DNA of 64,000 nt, from positions 248,001 to 312,000 of the forward strand of contig NZ_PPGH01000018.1 of NCBI RefSeq assembly GCF_002958735.1. Reading direction: 5' to 3'. This DNA is from Chromatium okenii (GTDB taxonomy: Bacteria > Pseudomonadota > Gammaproteobacteria > Chromatiales > Chromatiaceae). Below are positions 50,501-59,612 of this stretch, in pieces; positions within the stretch are counted from its first letter, which is position 1, and each line of letters starts with the position of its first letter. Under the pieces are notes generated by a model. It was not told the DNA's origin and made no database searches. It was given only the letters and a program-made list of their open reading frames with translations. A program made the position numbers and the translations under genes.

Positions 50501-53500
50501 TTATTCGCCGTGACATTGGTTAATACACAAGTTGCGCCGCTGCAATCGCCACTGAAATTAGCAAAGGTATAACCAGTATTTGGCGTTGCGGTGCAATTCG
50601 CCGTATTGCCGGAAGTGACTGGATTTGGTGAACAACTGATTGAACCGCCCGCCGTTGGATTCGCCGTTGCAGTGATTGAATAAGTTGCAGTGAAATTCGC
50701 CGTGACGTTTTTATTCGTCGTGACATTGGTTAATACACAAGTTGCGCCGCTGCAATCGCCACTGAAATTAGCAAAGGTATAACCAGTATTTGGCGTTGCG
50801 GTGCAATTCGCCGTATTGCCGGAAGTGACTGGATTTGGTGAACAACTGATTGAACCGCCCGCCGTTGGATTCGCCGTTGCAGTGATTGAATAAGTTGCAG
50901 TGAAATTCGCCGTGACGTTTTTATTCGTCGTGACATTCGTTAATGCGCATGTTGATCCTGTACAATCGCCACTGAAATTAGCAAAGGTATAACCAGTATT
51001 GGTGGTTGCGGTGCAATTCGCCGTATTGCCGGAAATGACTGGATTTGGTGAGCAACTGATTGAACCGCCAGCGATTGGATTCGCCGTTGCAGTAATTGAA
51101 TAGAGTGGTGTGAAATTCGCTGTCACTGCTTTTGCGGCAGTGACATTGGTTAATACGCAAGTTGCGCCATTGCAATCGCCACTGAAATTGCTCAACGCAT
51201 AACCGGAATTGGCAGTCGCCGTGCAATTCGCATCAGTGCCGAATGCGACTGGATTAGGCGAGCAACTAATTGAACCGCCAGCACTTGGATTGGCGGTTGC
51301 AGTGATTGAATAGGTGTTTTCTGCAAAATTGGCTGTGACGTTTTTATTCGCAGTGACATTGGTTAATGCGCAGGTTGCGCCGTTGCAATCGCCACTGAAA
51401 TCAATAAACGTATAACCGGAATTGGCGGTTGGTGTGCAATTCGCCATCGCGCCGGATGCAACTGGATTTGGTAAACAATTGATTGAACCGCCAGCAGTTG
51501 GATTGGCGGTTGCAGTGATTGAATAGGTGCTTGCTGCAAAATTGGCTGTGACGTTTTTATTCGCAGTGACATTGGTTAATGCACAAGTTGCGCCGCTGCA
51601 ATCGCCACTGAAACTGCTCAACGCATAACCAGTATTGGGCGTTGCCGTGCAATTCGCATCAGCGCCAGAGGCAACTGGATTAGGCGAACAACTGATTGAA
51701 CCGCCAGCAATTGGATTAGCAGTTGCAGTGATTGAATACGTGACAGCGGTGAAATTCGCTGTGACCGTTTTATCAGCAGTGACATTCGTTAATACGCAAG
51801 TTGTACCGCCGCAATCGCCACTGAAATTACTCAACGCATAACCAGTATTAGGTGTTGCCGTGCAATTCGCATCAGCGCCAGAGGCGACTGGATTGGGCGA
51901 ACAGTTAATTGAACCGCCCGCAATTGGATTGGCAGTTGCAGTGATTGAATACGTGACAGCGGTGAAATTCGCTGTGACGTTTTTATTCGCAGTGACATTC
52001 GTTAATGCGCAAGCTGCGCCGCTGCAATCGCCACTGAAATTCGCAAACGCATAACCAGCATTTGGTGTTGCCGTGCAATTCGCATCAGCGCCGGAAGTGA
52101 CTGGATTGGGTGAACAATTGATTGAACCGCCTGCAATTGGATTGGCGGTTGCAGTGATTGAATAAGTGACCGTCGTGAAATTCGCTGTGACATTTTTATT
52201 CGCCGTGACATTAGTTAATGCGCAAGTTGTGCCGCTGCAATCGCCACTGAAATTGCTCAACGCATAACCAGCATTTGGTGTTGCCGTGCAATTCGCATCA
52301 GCGCCAGAGGCGACTGGATTAGGCAAACAACTGATTAAACCGCCCGCAATTGGATTAGCAGTTGCAGTAATTGAATAGAGTGGTGTGAAATTCGCCGTCA
52401 CTGCTTTTGCGGCAGTGACATTCGTTAATGCGCACGTTGTGCCGGTGCAAGCGCCCGTGAAATTAGTAAAAACATAACCCGCATTTGGTGTTGCCGTGCA
52501 ATTCGCATCAGCGCCGGAGGCGACTGGATTTGGTAAACAACTGATTGAACCGCCAGCACTTGGATTGGCGGTTGCAGTGATTGAATAGGTGTTTGCTGCA
52601 AAATTGGCTGTGACGTTTTTATTCGCAGTGACATTGGTTAATTCGCACGTTGTGCCGGTGCAAGCGCCCGTGAAATTAGTAAAAACATAACCCGCATTTG
52701 GTGTTGCCGTGCAATTCGCATCAGCGCCAGATGCAACTGGATTTGGTGAACAATTGATTGAACCGCCAGCAATTGGATTCGCTGCTGCGGTGATTGAATA
52801 AGTGATTGCGGTGAAATTCGCCGTGACATTTTTATTCGCAGTGACATTCGTTAATATGCAAGTTGTACCGCTGCAATCGCCACTGAAATTGCTCAACGCA
52901 TAACCAGTATTGGGCGTTGCCGTGCAATTTGCATCAGCGCCAGATGCGACTGGATTTGGTGAACAACTGATTGAACCGCCAGCCGTTGGATTCGCCGTTG
53001 CAGTGATTGAGTAAGTTGCAGTGAAATTCGCCGTGACCGTTTTATTCGCTGTGACATTGGTTAATACACAAGTTGATCCTGTGCAGTCGCCACTGAAATT
53101 AGCAAAGGTATAACCAGCATTGGGCGTTGCCGTGCAATTTGCATCAGCGCCAGAGGCGACTGGATTGGGTGAACAACTAATTAAACCGCCCGCAATTGGA
53201 TTGGTGGTTGCAGTGATTGAATAAGTGACCGTCGTGAAATTCGCTGTGACATTTTTATTCGCCGTGACATTAGTTAATGCGCAAGTTGCGCCGCTGCAAT
53301 CGCCACTAAAATTGCTCAACGCATAACCAGTATTTGGTGTTGCCGTGCAATTCGCATCAGCGCCAGAGGCGACTGGATTAGGCGAACAACTGATTAAACC
53401 GCCAGCAATTGGATTAGCAGTTGCAGTAATTGAATAGAGTGGTGTGAAATTCGCCGTCACTGCTTTTACGGCGGTGACATTCGTTAATACGCAAGTTGCG

Positions 53501-56313
53501 CCGCTGCAATCGCCACTGAAATTGCTCAACGCGTAACCAGCATTTGGCGTTGCCGTGCAATTTGCATCAGCGCCAGAGGCGACTGGATTAGGCGAACAAC
53601 TGATTGAACCGCCAGTAATTGGATTCGCCGTTGCAGTGATTGAATAAGTTGCAGTGAAATTTGCCGTGACCGTTTTATTCGCCGTGACATTGGTTAATAC
53701 ACAAGTTGCGCCGCTGCAATCGCCACTGAAATTAGCAAAGGTATAACCAGTATTTGGCGTTGCAGTGCAATTCGCCGTATTGCCGGAAGTGACTGGATTT
53801 GGTGAACAACTGATTGAACCGCCCGCCGTTGGATTCGCCGTTGCAGTGATTGAGTAAGTTGCAGTGAAATTCGCCGTGACCGTTTTATTCGCTGTGACAT
53901 TGGTTAATATACAAGTTGATCCTGTGCAGTCGCCACTGAAATTAGCAAAGGTATAACCAGTATTTGGCGTTGCGGTGCAATTCGCCGTATTGCCGGAAGT
54001 GACTGGATTTGGTGAACAACTGATTGAACCGCCAGCAATTGGATTCGCCGTTGCAGTAATTGAATAAGTTCCAGTGAAATTGGCCGTGACCGTTTTATTC
54101 GCAGTGACATTGCTGAATGCGCAGGTTGTGCCGCTGCAATCACCACTGAAACCATTAAACGTATAACCGGCATTGGCAGTCGCAGTGCAATTCGCCGCAC
54201 CGCCGGATGTTATTGGATTCGGCGAACAACTCACCGAGCCGCCCACAGTTGGATTAGCAGTTGCAGTGATTGAATAGAGTGGTGTGAAATTCGCCGTCAC
54301 TGCTTTTGCGGCAGTGACATTCGTTAATGCGCAAGTTGTGCCGCTGCAATCGCCACTGAAATTGCTCAACGCGTAACCAGTATTGGGCGTTGCCGTGCAA
54401 TTCGCCGTATTGCCGGAAGTGACTGGATTTGGTGAACAACTGATTGAACCGCCCGCAGTTGGATTGGCGGTTGCAGTGATTGAATAGGTGTTTAGAATGA
54501 AGTTGGCAGTGACGGTTTTATTGGCAGTCATTGTTAAAGAACAAATGCCTGTTCCCGTGCAATCCGTTTCCCAACCCGTAAAACTATAGCCACTTGCTGG
54601 CGTAGCATTTAATGCGACCAATGATCCATTAGTATAAAGCAATGAACAGTTGGTGGTGCAATCTGTGCCAACTCTCGCATGGGTTACGGTGACTGTACCA
54701 GTGCCAGTGAAATTGACATTTAATTGCTTGCCTAAATCAAAAGTTGCGGTGACGGTTTTTGCTGCGTCCATTGTCACTTGACATTGATTAGTGGCAATAG
54801 GAGTGCAATTTGTCCAACTCGTAACAAACGAACTGCTATCCGATGCGGCAGTGAGCGTCACCAATGTCCCGTTATTGATATTCGCATTGCACGTTGCGCC
54901 ACAATCAATTCCGCCAACGTTACTGGTAATCGTACCGCTGCCAATACCGTTTTTATTGACAGTCAACGTTTGTGGAATAGGCGGGCTAATTAAAATGGTG
55001 CCGCTATTACCTACCGCCACAAACTGACTGCCATTCCACGTCATGCCAGATAAAGCATTCGTGATGCCTGAAGTTTGGGGTGTCCAATTGATGCCGTTGG
55101 GGCTGGTGAGAATCGTGCCGGCGCCGTCGAAGACCAAGACCACGAATTGGTTGCCGTTCCACGTCACTCCAAAAAGCCAGAAGCCTCCCGCACCAGACGT
55201 ACGGGCTGTCCATGTCACGCCGTCAGGACTGGTGAGGATCGTTCCAGTACCGCCTACAGCTACGAACTGGCTGCCGCTCCATATCACATCACCGAGGGCG
55301 TCTGCCGTACCTGATGAGCGGACTGTCCATGTCATACCGTCGGAGCTGGTGAGAATCGTGCCGGAATAACCTACCGCTACGAACTGGCTGCCACTCCATG
55401 TCATGCCCATGAGTGGATTTGGAGTGCCTGACGTGCGGGTTGTCCACGTCACGCCGTCGGAACTAGTGAGAATGGTACCGGAATCGCCCACAGCAACGAA
55501 TTGATTGCCACCCCAAGTAACATCATTGAGATCAACGCCACTACTTCTGCGCACTTGCCAACTGCTGCCATTCGTACTGGTTAATACTGTTCCCGATTCT
55601 CCGACAGCGACAAATTGCCCGCCGCCCCAGATCACGCGATTGAGCATATTGCCAGTAACCGAAGTTGGCGTTGTCCAACTTATTCCATCAGTACTGTTTA
55701 AGATGACACCCGTATCGCCCACGGCTACGAATAAACCATTGCCATAAGCGACGGAATAAAGATCATTGGTTGTTGGTGCTGGCGTGATTGATTGCCAACT
55801 GCTGCCCGTTCCTGCGCTCGGCATCATGAAGGTCGCACTGACATTACGCGCTTCGGTCATCGGTATAGTGCAAATCACGCTGGCATCGGAGCAATCGCCA
55901 CTCCAACCAGCGAATTGATAATCTGTATCGGGTGTCGCAGTAAGAGTAATAAAACCGGCATAATCATTTTCACAACTGCTATTAGTACATCTATTAGGAC
56001 CGGCAATAGTGCCATGACCATTATTGGTAATGGTGAGTGGATATGGAATATCAAATGTTGCAGTGACAGTTTTCGCTGCATCCATCGTCACGACGCAATC
56101 ACCGATACCAGAACAACCACCACCACTCCAACCAGCGAATTGATAACTTGCATCAGGCGTCGCAGTTAAAGTGACGCGAGTCGTATCAAAAAAAGGATAA
56201 GAACAAATCACGCCGCAATTGATGAGATTGCCATTGCTGATGACGGTACCGCTGCCGGTTCCTATTTTATTAACGGTTAATACATAGGTATTAAAAGATA
56301 GTCCGCCGCGCAC
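47530..56313 (-). CDS. Giant secreted protein, main part: beta-propeller, 30 Cys-rich InlB-type repeats, CARDB
   Basis: An open frame of 2927 codons that continues the frame 56277-58646 after a one-base slip. In order: two InlB B-repeat-like domains (residues about 8-160, TVTATF endings); seven units of the form FVAVGxxGTILTSxDGxTW (about 185-470), expected to form a seven-blade beta-propeller; three more InlB-like domains (470-640); 30 tandem repeats of 69-72 residues (YSITATANP ... NVTANKTVTANF), each with four cysteines; a last InlB-like domain; and a C-terminal CARDB domain (VITDITLSPLQPNAGS ... YEANERNNQSF). No LPXTG or autotransporter barrel is seen, so the mode of surface attachment is open. 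Likely an adhesin or matrix protein; this is inference. Confidence 0.9.
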   Translation of the reverse strand: MRGGLSFNTYVLTVNKIGTGSGTVISNGNLINCGVICSYPFFDTTRVTLTATPDASYQFAGWSGGGCSGIGDCVVTMDAAKTVTATFDIPYPLTITNNGHGTIAGPNRCTNSSCENDYAGFITLTATPDTDYQFAGWSGDCSDASVICTIPMTEARNVSATFMMPSAGTGSSWQSITPAPTTNDLYSVAYGNGLFVAVGDTGVILNSTDGISWTTPTSVTGNMLNRVIWGGGQFVAVGESGTVLTSTNGSSWQVRRSSGVDLNDVTWGGNQFVAVGDSGTILTSSDGVTWTTRTSGTPNPLMGMTWSGSQFVAVGYSGTILTSSDGMTWTVRSSGTADALGDVIWSGSQFVAVGGTGTILTSPDGVTWTARTSGAGGFWLFGVTWNGNQFVVLVFDGAGTILTSPNGINWTPQTSGITNALSGMTWNGSQFVAVGNSGTILISPPIPQTLTVNKNGIGSGTITSNVGGIDCGATCNANINNGTLVTLTAASDSSSFVTSWTNCTPIATNQCQVTMDAAKTVTATFDLGKQLNVNFTGTGTVTVTHARVGTDCTTNCSLLYTNGSLVALNATPASGYSFTGWETDCTGTGICSLTMTANKTVTANFILNTYSITATANPTAGGSISCSPNPVTSGNTANCTATPNTGYALSNFSGDCSGTTCALTNVTAAKAVTANFTPLYSITATANPTVGGSVSCSPNPITSGGAANCTATANAGYTFNGFSGDCSGTTCAFSNVTANKTVTANFTGTYSITATANPIAGGSISCSPNPVTSGNTANCTATPNTGYTFANFSGDCTGSTCILTNVTANKTVTANFTATYSITATANPTAGGSISCSPNPVTSGNTANCTATPNTGYTFANFSGDCSGATCVLTNVTANKTVTANFTATYSITATANPITGGSISCSPNPVASGADANCTATPNAGYALSNFSGDCSGATCVLTNVTAVKAVTANFTPLYSITATANPIAGGLISCSPNPVASGADANCTATPNTGYALSNFSGDCSGATCALTNVTANKNVTANFTTVTYSITATTNPIAGGLISCSPNPVASGADANCTATPNAGYTFANFSGDCTGSTCVLTNVTANKTVTANFTATYSITATANPTAGGSISCSPNPVASGADANCTATPNTGYALSNFSGDCSGTTCILTNVTANKNVTANFTAITYSITAAANPIAGGSINCSPNPVASGADANCTATPNAGYVFTNFTGACTGTTCELTNVTANKNVTANFAANTYSITATANPSAGGSISCLPNPVASGADANCTATPNAGYVFTNFTGACTGTTCALTNVTAAKAVTANFTPLYSITATANPIAGGLISCLPNPVASGADANCTATPNAGYALSNFSGDCSGTTCALTNVTANKNVTANFTTVTYSITATANPIAGGSINCSPNPVTSGADANCTATPNAGYAFANFSGDCSGAACALTNVTANKNVTANFTAVTYSITATANPIAGGSINCSPNPVASGADANCTATPNTGYALSNFSGDCGGTTCVLTNVTADKTVTANFTAVTYSITATANPIAGGSISCSPNPVASGADANCTATPNTGYALSSFSGDCSGATCALTNVTANKNVTANFAASTYSITATANPTAGGSINCLPNPVASGAMANCTPTANSGYTFIDFSGDCNGATCALTNVTANKNVTANFAENTYSITATANPSAGGSISCSPNPVAFGTDANCTATANSGYALSNFSGDCNGATCVLTNVTAAKAVTANFTPLYSITATANPIAGGSISCSPNPVISGNTANCTATTNTGYTFANFSGDCTGSTCALTNVTTNKNVTANFTATYSITATANPTAGGSISCSPNPVTSGNTANCTATPNTGYTFANFSGDCSGATCVLTNVTTNKNVTANFTATYSITATANPTAGGSISCSPNPVTSGNTANCTATPNTGYTFANFSGDCSGATCVLTNVTANKTVTANFTATYSITATANPTASGSISCSPNPVTSGNTANCTATPNTGYTFANFSGDCTGSTCVLTNVTTNKNVTANFTAVTYSITATANPTAGGSISCSPNPVASGADANCTATPNAGYALSNFSGDCSGTTCVLTHVTAAKAVTANFTPLYSITATANPSAGGSISCSPNPVTSGNTANCTATPNTGYTFVNFSGDCTGSTCVLTNVTANKTVTANFTATYSINATANPIAGGSISCSPNPVASGADANCTATPNTGYTFANFSGDCTGSTCVLTNVTANKTVTANFTATYSITATANPTAGGSISCSPNPVASGADANCTATPNTGYTFANFSGDCTGSTCVLTNVTANKTVTANFTATYSITATANPTAGGSISCSPNPVASGADANCTATPNVGYALTNFSDDCSGATCVLNNVTANKNVTANFTAVTYSITATANPSAGGSISCSPNPVAFGTDANCTATPNTGYALSNFSGDCSGTTCVLNNVTAAKAVTANFTPLYSITATANPIAGGSISCLPNPVASGADANCAATPNVGYIFADFSGDCSGITCALTNVTANKNVTANFTAVTYSITTTANPIAGGLISCLPNPVASGADANCTATPNAGYALSNFSGDCSSTTCLFTNVIANKTVTANFTLNTYSITATANPTVGGSVSCSPNPVTSDDTANCTATPNAGYTFTNFSDDCSGTTCAFSNVTANKTVTANFTAISTYSITATANPSAGGTVNCSPNPVTSGNTTNCTATPNVGYTFNSFSGDCSGTKCALTNVTANKTVTANFTVSPPTVKTYKLLIDKTGSGTITSDGLGINCGSNCIASFNEGTAVTLTATPAAGETFIRWSNCDSVNAAKQCVVTLVRTKLISATFTANVAPIADFVITDITLSPLQPNAGSAFNAAITVKNQGTTAMSGGTLSVWGDLPTGKNCGATSTVKTAIGVLSANETKTFTVSLPPMTSGNKRLRVFADSTCGTYEANERNNQSFLDYRVE
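48143..54492 (-). repeat. Tandem array of 30 units of about 210 bp
   Basis: Thirty head-to-tail coding units of 207-216 bp. Many neighbours are nearly identical at the DNA level: for example, the stretch from 49,441 repeats at 49,651. Units ending AAKAVTANFTPL, recognisable on the plus strand as GAATAGAGTGGTGTGAAATT, recur at about 48,993, 50,046, 51,099, 52,373, 53,433 and 54,271, that is every 4-6 units, so the array was built by copying blocks of about five units. Such an array invites copy-number change and assembly collapse. Confidence 0.95.
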
Positions 56314-58646
56314 GGGCGGACGTAATCACTCCACCCTCGACCGTGTCCGTGGATAGAGCCATTGGCAAAATTGACAAACCACGCATAATCGGAAGTAGTA
56401 TTAGTGTAAAGAGAACTTGACCAGTAATTGCCGCTTGGCGTATTCGCAAAAAGCGTATTGATTGCAGGATTAACACTGTTGTAATCAATCAGCGCTTGTA
56501 ATTCTTTGACATTTGGTAAACGCCAGTCATTATATCCGCCTACAGTGAAGTAATTGGTAAAATTTAGTGCATCTATCCACCAATTGTTTGCTGTTGCAGT
56601 ACCATCACAGGTGTTCGTTGTACTATTAAAAGTCTGACCAATACTACATTTTGCCCACATCAACCCGGTATTTGTTTGGGTAACAGTACCGTTACTATTA
56701 TCCACAAAAGCATCAATTGATTGCCCACCACGCACGAGGCATAAATAATGAGAAGCGCTTTTATCAAGAACATCAACTGCTCTGTAACCGAAATCCACGC
56801 CATACATGGAAAGTGTGCTGGCAGGATTGGGTGAACCCGTCCAAAACCAATTCGGTAACGTATTCGGAAAATAATTAGCATCAATTGCAGGATTGTAAAG
56901 TTTATGATTGGCAATTCCCGTGAATTCTTTAACAGTTGGCAAACGCCAATCGCTCGCGCCGCACAAGTTGCTGCCATTCACACTGGCAACGAAAGTAGTC
57001 GTATCAGCAAAGATGTAAAGATTATCTTTATCCCGCAAGTCTGGAATCGTATTATCGGTTTTCACTTCCCAGATTAAACCGGTGACGTTATCTTTCACGC
57101 AAACATGATTGGTAGCAGTGGCGGGTAATGGATTGCCGCTGGCATCTAATTTGGTGAAATTAAAACTATTGGTGCCAAATTCAGCATCTTGGCGTGGATA
57201 ACCTGTGACTGGACAAGGCAAATTGTTGGTATTTGTATAGGTATCTGTGCAAGTAGTAATTCCCGTATCATTTAACGGCACAGTGCCAATTTCTACTGCG
57301 CCAATATCGACAGTGCCATTAAGAATACGCCAGCCGCCACGTTGATCGTATTCCAAACCGGCGGCAGAAGTATTATCACCGGCATTCCAAGCTAATCCAC
57401 CAAAGACTGGAGCACGGGTTTGGGTAGGACCGCCGTTGTTTGCCAGATCATTAACGATATTTCCAATTAGAAATCCTGCAGCAGGCATAAAATAAGTACC
57501 AGCAGTTGGTGTTGCGCCTTCTATTCCAATACCACCATTCAACCCAAAGATATTTTTACCGGTTGAAGTGAAGGAACCACCGTTATAAATTTCTGGACTG
57601 GAATAAGCTGAATTGATGCTGTTTGCAGAAATGATGCTATTCGCTATCATTAGTTGACCATTGGTATGGTTATAGATACCGCCACCTTTGGCACTATAAA
57701 CATCATCATCAGCAGAATTTTCAACAATCGTGCTGTTTTTGATTGTTAAAGTGCCGTCGTTGTAAATTCCGCCACCGACCGAATAAGCGATATTGTTAGA
57801 AAATGTCGAATTGGTAATTGTCGCTGTAGCGGCATTCTTGTTATACAGCGCACCACCTTGTTTATTGCCTGTTGTGCTATTGGTTTCGTTTTCGCTAAAC
57901 GTACTATCTTTGATTTTCAATACACCATAATTAGTAATTCCCGCACCAATATCTGCCTTATTTTTAGAAAAGGTAGAGCTGATGATATTTAATGTGCCCG
58001 ACGACCAATTTTTAATGCTGCCAGAAGAACCATCTTCGCTACTACCATTTTGGATGATCGAGCAGTTACGCACCGTGACCGTACCGGCATAGTTATAGAT
58101 AGCAGCGCCAAATTGCGCAATGTTATCTTTGATCGTGCAGTGATCTAGGGTTAAAATTCCGTTATTGTCGTTATAAATTGCGCCTTGGTTGGCATGACCA
58201 TTCTGAATGATGCAACTCACCAGCTCCAAAGTGCCACCATTATTATAAATTGTTCCGCCTGAAATGCTGTTAGAACTGCTCCCTTCAAGTGTTAAAAATT
58301 GTATGCGTAACCAGATACCAGTACTTAATTTAAATACACGATCAGTAACACTGCCTTTAACGATTAAACCAGTTGCAGCCGAGCCGTCAATTGTCAGCGA
58401 TTTGTTAATTATAATTTCAGTCGCTAAATTAATTACGCTGTTCGCAGCCAAACTAAATTTAATAACACCTCCAGCAGTTACATCAGTAACAGCTTCGCGT
58501 AACGAAATAACGCCGTCTGTTTCACTAACAATATCATCGCTGGTCGTGACGACAATATCAGTTGCCGCCCCCGCCGGAAAACTCAAACCACCAATAAAAC
58601 AAACCACTAAAACCCAGCGCGTTAATAATAAAATTGAGTGAAACAT
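56277..58646 (-). CDS. Giant secreted protein, N-terminal part: beta-helix and two DUF1566 domains
   Basis: Starts at ATG 58646 with GGAG eight bases upstream (the frame is open to 58706). Signal peptide LLLTRWVLVVCFIGGLSFPAGA, then a right-handed parallel beta-helix (residues about 30-420) with repeated NSTFSNN, NNGTLTIKNSTI and GGGIYN units and the closing motif TVDIGAVEIG. Two DUF1566 (Lcl-like) domains follow: GLIWEVKTD ... DWRLPTVKEF ... LVRGGQ and GLMWAKC ... DWRLPNVKELQ ... YWSSSLY. The frame ends at 56277 in an out-of-frame tail (AADYLLIPMY). Adding one base to GGG at 56314-56316 gives the usual DUF1566 ending VRGG and joins it to the next frame: about 3705 aa in all. Confidence 0.9.
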   Translation of the reverse strand: MFHSILLLTRWVLVVCFIGGLSFPAGAATDIVVTTSDDIVSETDGVISLREAVTDVTAGGVIKFSLAANSVINLATEIIINKSLTIDGSAATGLIVKGSVTDRVFKLSTGIWLRIQFLTLEGSSSNSISGGTIYNNGGTLELVSCIIQNGHANQGAIYNDNNGILTLDHCTIKDNIAQFGAAIYNYAGTVTVRNCSIIQNGSSEDGSSGSIKNWSSGTLNIISSTFSKNKADIGAGITNYGVLKIKDSTFSENETNSTTGNKQGGALYNKNAATATITNSTFSNNIAYSVGGGIYNDGTLTIKNSTIVENSADDDVYSAKGGGIYNHTNGQLMIANSIISANSINSAYSSPEIYNGGSFTSTGKNIFGLNGGIGIEGATPTAGTYFMPAAGFLIGNIVNDLANNGGPTQTRAPVFGGLAWNAGDNTSAAGLEYDQRGGWRILNGTVDIGAVEIGTVPLNDTGITTCTDTYTNTNNLPCPVTGYPRQDAEFGTNSFNFTKLDASGNPLPATATNHVCVKDNVTGLIWEVKTDNTIPDLRDKDNLYIFADTTTFVASVNGSNLCGASDWRLPTVKEFTGIANHKLYNPAIDANYFPNTLPNWFWTGSPNPASTLSMYGVDFGYRAVDVLDKSASHYLCLVRGGQSIDAFVDNSNGTVTQTNTGLMWAKCSIGQTFNSTTNTCDGTATANNWWIDALNFTNYFTVGGYNDWRLPNVKELQALIDYNSVNPAINTLFANTPSGNYWSSSLYTNTTSDYAWFVNFANGSIHGHGRGWSDYVRPCAADYLLIPMY

Positions 58647-58748
58647 TAGAAGCACTCCAGCACAGAACTCAATAATAAATGTGAAACAGTTGAAAAAAGT
58701 TGTCAATTGCCAGCAACCATTCGTTCATTCCCCGGAATACACTCTACC

Positions 58749-59612
58749 GTGAATATCATCAATATCCTCCGCACTGCGACAACTGCACTCGCTACTTTGC
58801 CCGACAGTTCGCCGCAATTGGAAGCCGAATTGTTATTGACCGAAGCGACCGGCTGGGCGCGTACCACCTTGCGGGCGTGGCCAGAACGCGAACTCGATTC
58901 CGTTGCCGTGACGCAGTTTGAACAGTTGCTGGCACGGCGGCTGCGCGGCGAGCCAATCGCCTACATTCGCGGACGACAAGCATTTTGGACGTTGGACTTG
59001 CAAGTCTCGCCAGCAACATTGATTCCGCGTCCAGAAACCGAACAACTCGTTGAAATTGCATTAGAATTACTCGCGCCAGCCGCCGCACTACAGATCGCCG
59101 ATCTCGGCACGGGCAGCGGCGCAATTGCCGCAGCATTGGCGAGTGAACGCTGCCATTGGACGCTGTTCGCCGTTGATCGTGCACCAACCGCACTCGCAGT
59201 GGCAACGGCAAATTTTCGGGCGCTCAAACTACATAACGTTACCGCGCTGCGTGGCGATTGGCTGCGCGGATTTGCCAGTGCGAGCCTCGATGGAGTGATC
59301 AGTAATCCACCGTATATTACCGCTGGCGATCCGCATTTAATTCGTGGCGATTTGCGCTTTGAACCGCCGACTGCGCTGGCCGCCGGTATTGATGGTTTAA
59401 CCGCAATTCGCGCCATTCTTGGCGAGGTAAATCGCTGCGTGCGACACGGCGGTTTAATTGCCATTGAACACGGTTTTGAGCAAGGCGCAGCAGTGCGGCA
59501 ATTATTCGCTGCGCATGAATTACAACGCATTGAAACGCAGCGTGATTTGAATGGATTAGAGCGCATCACGCTGGGTTATCGTCCTCGCGCAAACAGCCGA
59601 TCTAATTCGTGA
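58749..59612 (+). CDS. prmC: Peptide chain release factor N5-glutamine methyltransferase
   Basis: Methylates the GGQ glutamine of release factors 1 and 2. Motifs: IRGRQAFWTLDLQVSPATLIPRPETE (seen in pieces, VSPATLIPRPETEQLVE), SAM motif IADLGTGSGAIAAALA and catalytic ISNPPYI near residue 190. Start set at GTG 58749 because the alignable N-terminus (NIINILRTATTAL) begins there; the frame opens at TTG 58707. The 3' end overlaps that of mutL by 37 bp on the opposite strand. Confidence 0.93.
   Translation: MNIINILRTATTALATLPDSSPQLEAELLLTEATGWARTTLRAWPERELDSVAVTQFEQLLARRLRGEPIAYIRGRQAFWTLDLQVSPATLIPRPETEQLVEIALELLAPAAALQIADLGTGSGAIAAALASERCHWTLFAVDRAPTALAVATANFRALKLHNVTALRGDWLRGFASASLDGVISNPPYITAGDPHLIRGDLRFEPPTALAAGIDGLTAIRAILGEVNRCVRHGGLIAIEHGFEQGAAVRQLFAAHELQRIETQRDLNGLERITLGYRPRANSRSNS

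Noticed and set aside
48143..54492. Regular repeats that could suggest a CRISPR array
   Set aside because: Units are about 210 bp, contiguous, and keep one open frame coding for similar protein repeats; there are no unique spacers and no cas genes.
58707..58748. N-terminal extension of PrmC from TTG 58707
   Set aside because: The added 14 residues do not resemble PrmC N-termini; GTG 58749 fits the family better.
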